Source: Gammaproteobacteria bacterium
Lineage (GTDB): Bacteria > Pseudomonadota > Gammaproteobacteria > Steroidobacterales > Steroidobacteraceae
Length of the DNA: 64,000 nucleotides
Direction: 5' to 3'
NCBI GenBank assembly: GCA_003164785.1
Contig: PLUE01000024.1
Coordinates: forward strand, 27,922 to 91,921
The notes beneath the pieces were generated by a model, which was not told the origin of the DNA, ran no database searches, and saw only the letters and a list, made by a program, of their open reading frames with translations. Shown piece by piece: positions 60,686-64,000 of this stretch; position 1 is the first letter of the stretch, and every line of letters starts with the position of its first letter. A program made the position numbers and the translations under genes.

Positions 60686-61882
60686 ATGAAACCCTCCTCC
60701 CGGACCACCATCCGCTTCGCCGCCTGCGTGGCGCTCGCCATTGTCGGTGTGGCCGGCGCCGCGGTGTTGCCGGATGATCGCGCCGATATTTTCTACAGCG
60801 ATTACAAGGGCGGTGGGATGGACATCACCGGTGAATCGGTGCTCGTCCGCAAGAAATTCTCCGAGCAGTTTGCCGTCGAGGCGAACTACTTCGTCGACAA
60901 GGTGAGCGGCGCATCGGTGGACGTCCTCAGCACCGCGAGCGTCATCAAGGACGAGCGCAAGCAGAAAAGCCTGTCGCTGGAATACATCCACGACAAGACC
61001 ACATACAACCTGGCGTATACGAACAGCACCGAACGGGATTACATCTCGAACACGACGCACTTTTCGCTGAGCCAGGACATGTTCGGTGACTTGACGACCG
61101 TCTCCCTTGGCTTCACCGACAGCCGCAATTCGATCGGCGAGAACAACGGTACGGCATTCAAGCCGGACGTCACGTGGTTGGGGCACTCGGAAAGCCGCAG
61201 CTTCGAGGGCGGCCTGTCGCAGGTCCTCACCAAGGATCTCATCGCGGGAGCGACCCTCGAAGTCGTCACCGACCAGGGACTGCTCAGCAACCCGTATCGG
61301 TCGATTCGGTATTGCGCCGTCCCAAGTTCGACGGATGTCTGCGCGGGCGGCGCTTTGACCGGCAGCCAAATCTATCCCAACACCCACACGAGCACCGCGA
61401 TCGAAGCGCGGGCCAAATACTATCTGTGGTACCGGGCCGCCGCCGCGGTGTCGTACCGGTATTTCACGGATACCTGGGGCATCCGGGCGAATACGACGGA
61501 GGTGACGTATACCCATCCGATATCCAACCTGTGGATACTGGAGGGCCGTTTCCGCTACTACGACCAAAACCATGCCACTTTTTATAGCGACCTGTTTCCG
61601 AGCGTGGATTACCAGAACTTCGAAGCCCGAGATCAGAATCTCGCGGCATCGACCAACACCACCATCGGACTGAAGGCTACCTACGCCTTCCTGCCCGACG
61701 GCTGGAAGATATTCAAACGCGGCACCGTGACGGGCGACGTCAGCCATATCCATTTCAAGTACGACGACTTTCGGGATACGCGGGACTACCAGTCCCCCAC
61801 CTTCACCGGACCCGCCGGCACGGAACCGCTGTACCAGTTCAATGCGACGATCTACCAGATATACGTGTCGATGTTCTTTTGA
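60686..61882 (+). CDS. DUF3570 outer-membrane protein
   Basis: The 398-residue product has a signal peptide (MKPSSRTTIRFAACVALAIV) and a large beta-barrel (ADIFYSDYKGGGMDITGESV ... IYQIYVSMFF) ending in Phe. It is a DUF3570 protein. In other genomes DUF4266, DUF3570 and TlpA often accompany an ApbE flavin transferase; none is in this window. A TTG at 60665 would add seven residues. It is the last gene of the plus operon and convergent with the VanZ-like gene. Confidence 0.88.
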   Translation: MKPSSRTTIRFAACVALAIVGVAGAAVLPDDRADIFYSDYKGGGMDITGESVLVRKKFSEQFAVEANYFVDKVSGASVDVLSTASVIKDERKQKSLSLEYIHDKTTYNLAYTNSTERDYISNTTHFSLSQDMFGDLTTVSLGFTDSRNSIGENNGTAFKPDVTWLGHSESRSFEGGLSQVLTKDLIAGATLEVVTDQGLLSNPYRSIRYCAVPSSTDVCAGGALTGSQIYPNTHTSTAIEARAKYYLWYRAAAAVSYRYFTDTWGIRANTTEVTYTHPISNLWILEGRFRYYDQNHATFYSDLFPSVDYQNFEARDQNLAASTNTTIGLKATYAFLPDGWKIFKRGTVTGDVSHIHFKYDDFRDTRDYQSPTFTGPAGTEPLYQFNATIYQIYVSMFF

Positions 61883-61885
61883 GGG

Positions 61886-62293
61886 TCAGTCCGACAGCCC
61901 CTGGGCAGTGCGAGCCTCGCGACGCCACCACACCAGCAGCATCGGGCTCAGGGCCGCGGCGATCGCCAGGGTGTCCGCCACCCAGTCCCAGAAGTCTCGG
62001 TCGCGATGCACGCTGGGAAGACCTTGGACGTATTCGATCAGCGCCCCGAATCCCGACAACAGGGCGGCAATGACGAACAGATTGCGCTTCGGAAAAGCCG
62101 CGACGGCCAAACCGGTCAACGCGTAAAACGCGATGAAATGCTCCGCCTTGTCCCAGGGGACGAGTTGAATTGCGTGCTGCGGCGGTATCACCGCACTGTA
62201 AAAGGTGAAGACTAAAGCGGAAAAAAACGCCAGCCTGGCCAAGCGAATGAGTAGCGTTATGTTGGGCACGGTTCGTCCAAAAGTTCTCAGCAT
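61886..62293 (-). CDS. VanZ-like family membrane protein
   Basis: The 135-residue protein has four membrane helices and the VanZ signature DKAEHFIAFYALTGLAVAAF and DFWDWVADTLAIAAAL. In proteobacteria such proteins have no known link to teicoplanin resistance. The ATG at 62293 is the natural start; a longer frame to 62500 overlaps the HiPIP gene. It is convergent with the DUF3570 gene and divergent from the HiPIP gene. Confidence 0.87.
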   Translation of the reverse strand: MLRTFGRTVPNITLLIRLARLAFFSALVFTFYSAVIPPQHAIQLVPWDKAEHFIAFYALTGLAVAAFPKRNLFVIAALLSGFGALIEYVQGLPSVHRDRDFWDWVADTLAIAAALSPMLLVWWRREARTAQGLSD

Positions 62294-62381
62294 ACAGAAA
62301 GTACCGGTTGCTTGAATCTCCGCGTGACTCCTAAACGGCTTTTCTGCATATTGGGCGCCGCCACAACCAGACCGGGATAGC

Positions 62382-62708
62382 ATGATCGACCGCTCCGTTT
62401 CGCGCCGCGCATTTCTGCAAACTCTGACCCTGAGCACCGCCGCAGGCGTCGTCGCGCTGCCACGGGCGCGGGCCGATGAACCGGCCAAGCTCGATCCCAA
62501 GGACCCTGCCGCCCTCGCCCTGGGTTACGTCGAGATCGCCTCACAGGCGGATGCCAAAAAGTTTCCGGTGTATGTAAAGGGGTCGAATTGTGACAACTGC
62601 CTGCAGCTGCAAGGTAAGGCAGGCAACGACTTCCGACCGTGCAGCCTGTTTCCCGGCAAGCTGGTTGCCGTCAACGGCTGGTGCGCCGGGTGGACGGCGG
62701 AAATGTAG
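62382..62708 (+). CDS. High-potential iron-sulfur protein (HiPIP)
   Basis: The 108-residue protein has a twin-arginine signal (SRRAFLQTLTLSTAAGVVAL) and the four cluster cysteines Cys70, Cys73, Cys87 and Cys101 (GSNCDNCLQ, RPCSLFPGK, NGWCAGWT). It should carry electrons in the periplasm with a 4Fe-4S cluster, for example between a bc1 complex and a terminal oxidase or exported enzyme. It overlaps the convergent GDPD gene by 38 bases. Confidence 0.95.
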   Translation: MIDRSVSRRAFLQTLTLSTAAGVVALPRARADEPAKLDPKDPAALALGYVEIASQADAKKFPVYVKGSNCDNCLQLQGKAGNDFRPCSLFPGKLVAVNGWCAGWTAEM

Positions 62709-63648
62709 GAACCGGGGCTCCCTCAGCCGCGTTGCGGGCCCGCACGCCGATCGCCGGGAAATCGGTAAAGAACCCATCGATGCCGCGCGACAAATAGCGT
62801 TCGATCTCGGCCTCCAGATTGCCGTGCCCCGCCGGAGAATTCCCGATCTTGAGGTCATCCGGCAGGAACTCATTTTCCGCACGGAAGGTCCACACGTGAA
62901 CCGCCAGCCCTGCCTCGTGCGCCGCCGTCACGCCTTCGCGGGAGGCGAGCGACTTGGCGATGCCGATCGCGTCGGCATACTCGGCAATCAGGCGCAGATC
63001 CCCGAGTTCGTGTTCCAGCAATTGCACCAGCGGCAGCTGCGTCATGCCGCGCAGCTGCCGCAGGTTGTTCGGGTCGAAAGACTGAATGAATACCGGCGAA
63101 CCCGTGCCGCCATAATCGAACCGCTCCAGTGATCGTAGAACCGCGAGTTCCTGGGGCAACCCGATACCGGCAAAATGAGCCGGATGTTTCGTTTCAGGAT
63201 AGACACCGATTCTCGGCGCGCCATCGCGCCGTCGATTGGTGTCGTTCGCCAATTGCAGGATTTCATCGAAGGTGGGGACGAAGACCTTGCCGTCGAAGGC
63301 CCGATTCTGGGGCCGCAGCTCGGGCAGCCGCTCGCGAGCCCGCAGCGTTTTGATTTCCGCCAGCGTGAAATCCTCGGTAAACCAGCCTGACATCGTCTCG
63401 CCGTCGATGATTTGGGAACGTTTCCGGTCCGCGAATTCCGGGTGGTCGGCCACGTCGGTGGTGCCACCAATTTCGTTCTCATGACGGGCGATCAGGACGC
63501 CGTCCCGCGTCATCACCAAGTCAGGCTCGATATAGTCAGCGCCCTGATCGATGGCCAGCTGATAGCTCTCGAGCGTATGTTCCGGACGCTCCCCGCTCGC
63601 ACCCCGATGCGCAATGACAATCACCTTCGACAAGCGATACCCCGGCAA
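62671..63648 (-). CDS. Glycerophosphodiester phosphodiesterase
   Basis: The 325-residue protein has a GDPD TIM barrel with His14-Arg15 (AHRGASGERPEHTLESY), Glu41, Asp43 and His56 (YIEPDLVMTRDGVLIARHE). It turns glycerophosphodiesters into glycerol-3-phosphate and an alcohol. The frame lacks a signal peptide. TTG at 63648 is the outermost start; TTG 63633 (GGGG upstream) and GTG 63624 are alternatives. It overlaps the convergent HiPIP gene and ends in a Pro/Arg-rich tail. Confidence 0.92.
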   Translation of the reverse strand: MPGYRLSKVIVIAHRGASGERPEHTLESYQLAIDQGADYIEPDLVMTRDGVLIARHENEIGGTTDVADHPEFADRKRSQIIDGETMSGWFTEDFTLAEIKTLRARERLPELRPQNRAFDGKVFVPTFDEILQLANDTNRRRDGAPRIGVYPETKHPAHFAGIGLPQELAVLRSLERFDYGGTGSPVFIQSFDPNNLRQLRGMTQLPLVQLLEHELGDLRLIAEYADAIGIAKSLASREGVTAAHEAGLAVHVWTFRAENEFLPDDLKIGNSPAGHGNLEAEIERYLSRGIDGFFTDFPAIGVRARNAAEGAPVPTFPPSTRRTSR

Positions 63649-63675
63649 AAAAGGGGCTAGTTTACCGCAAGCGGA

Positions 63676-63712
63676 AGCAGTCGAGGCTCCTGCATGGGAA
63701 GCCTCGACTGCT
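63676..63712 (-). terminator. Strong hairpin after the small secreted protein gene
   Basis: AGCAGTCGAGGCT and AGCCTCGACTGCT form a perfect 13-bp stem with an 11-base loop. It lies between the small secreted protein gene and GDPD on the minus strand. The next T run (TTTTTT) is about 20 bases further on, so it is not a standard intrinsic terminator. Confidence 0.5.
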
Positions 63713-63738
63713 GGGGTCCGTCCCTACTCTGCCCTGCG

Positions 63739-63933
63739 TCAGCGAGGCGGCGCCAGGGGTGCGGCGCGCGACTCGTGAGCCGACATCAGCATATTGCGCC
63801 CCGGCACCCAAGGCGTCCGACGCTGTACATCCTCGCCATTCCGGTCGCCACGATCCGTGGTCGGCTGCGCCGCGAACGCCACGCCGATGGCGAAAAGTGC
63901 CGCTGCCGTCAGAGTTACTTTTCGGCTATGCAT
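63739..63933 (-). CDS. Small secreted protein
   Basis: A 64-residue frame with a clear signal peptide (MHSRKVTLTAAALFAIGVAF + AA) and AGGA six bases before its ATG. The mature part of about 42 residues is polar and Pro/Arg-rich with no motif that I recognise. It lies 8 bases after the stop of the gene entering from the right edge, so it may belong to that operon. Confidence 0.65.
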   Translation of the reverse strand: MHSRKVTLTAAALFAIGVAFAAQPTTDRGDRNGEDVQRRTPWVPGRNMLMSAHESRAAPLAPPR

Positions 63934-63941
63934 GACAGATC

Positions 63942-64000
63942 CTAGGCGCCCCGCAGCAAGAGCTGCGGCGGGTGAGTGCCCTGGGCATCGGCCAGCGCCA
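63942..64000 (-). CDS. 3' end of a gene cut by the right window edge
   Basis: One minus-strand frame is open from the edge to a TAG at 63944-63942 and encodes ALADAQGTHPPQLLLRGA. The sequence looks like an ordinary protein C-terminus. The family cannot be recognised from 18 residues, and other frames are also partly open. Confidence 0.35.
   Translation of the reverse strand, partial: ALADAQGTHPPQLLLRGA

Overview
The window is a GC-rich, gene-dense bacterial chromosome segment of about 60 genes, with short intergenic gaps, many 4-base ATGA/GTGA overlaps and frequent GTG or TTG starts. The mix points to a Gram-negative gammaproteobacterium of the Nevskiales/Steroidobacter/Xanthomonadales type (inference only, no rRNA present): lipoproteins with lipoboxes, TonB and ExbB/ExbD systems, outer-membrane barrels, a HiPIP, AlkB and Tat substrates. 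I see no tRNA, rRNA, IS element, prophage or CRISPR array.

Region by region: (1) 1-6257, minus strand: an operon with a transglutaminase/DUF2126 protein, a circularly permuted ATP-grasp/alpha-E fusion and a second transglutaminase cut by the window edge, a predicted peptide-ligation system, preceded by an NtrC-like palindrome and a sigma-54-like element. (2) 6.4-15.9 kb: mixed metabolic and stress genes (MFS, SDRs, a shortened MarR, serine hydrolase, YjdM, GFA, GNAT, AlkB, CYTH, cupin, aldo/keto reductase) and an internally deleted M19 dipeptidase pseudogene. (3) 16-23.4 kb: a glycogen block (glgB-glgX-malQ on minus, polyphosphate glucokinase on plus). (4) 23.4-35 kb: ABC exporter, TonB receptor, GabT, FdhD, small membrane proteins, two related envelope proteins, an exported methyltransferase and L-serine dehydratase. 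(5) 35-39.7 kb: BadF-type sugar kinase, half of an AgaS-like SIS protein, ppc, and a 42-codon stub of a Kef-type antiporter; several genes here survive only as ends, as if trimmed by deletions.

(6) 39.7-49.9 kb is the most interesting part: eleven tightly packed minus-strand genes encode one ExbB/TolQ, two different ExbD/TolR proteins, a TonB-like protein with an AgmX/PglI-type C-terminus, three TPR proteins, three unknown secreted or soluble proteins and a TlpA-like thioredoxin-fold protein that has lost its CxxC. This resembles the Agl-Glt trans-envelope machinery of Myxococcus. (7) 50.2-61.9 kb: two divergent operons. The minus one encodes a Tat-exported DUF1501-like protein, a LamG lipoprotein with two CxxCH motifs and a one-CxxCH protein. 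The plus one encodes a PD40/HzsA-like protein with two CxxCH motifs, an SH3 plus beta-barrel protein, a lipoprotein beta-barrel, an intact TlpA, a DUF4266 lipoprotein and a DUF3570 barrel. The barrels and the intact thioredoxin may supply the outer-membrane and redox side of the region 6 machine. (8) 61.9-64 kb: VanZ-like protein, HiPIP, glycerophosphodiester phosphodiesterase, a small secreted protein and the 3' tail of a gene running in from the right edge.

All identifications come from reading motifs and recalled family features; no database search was run.
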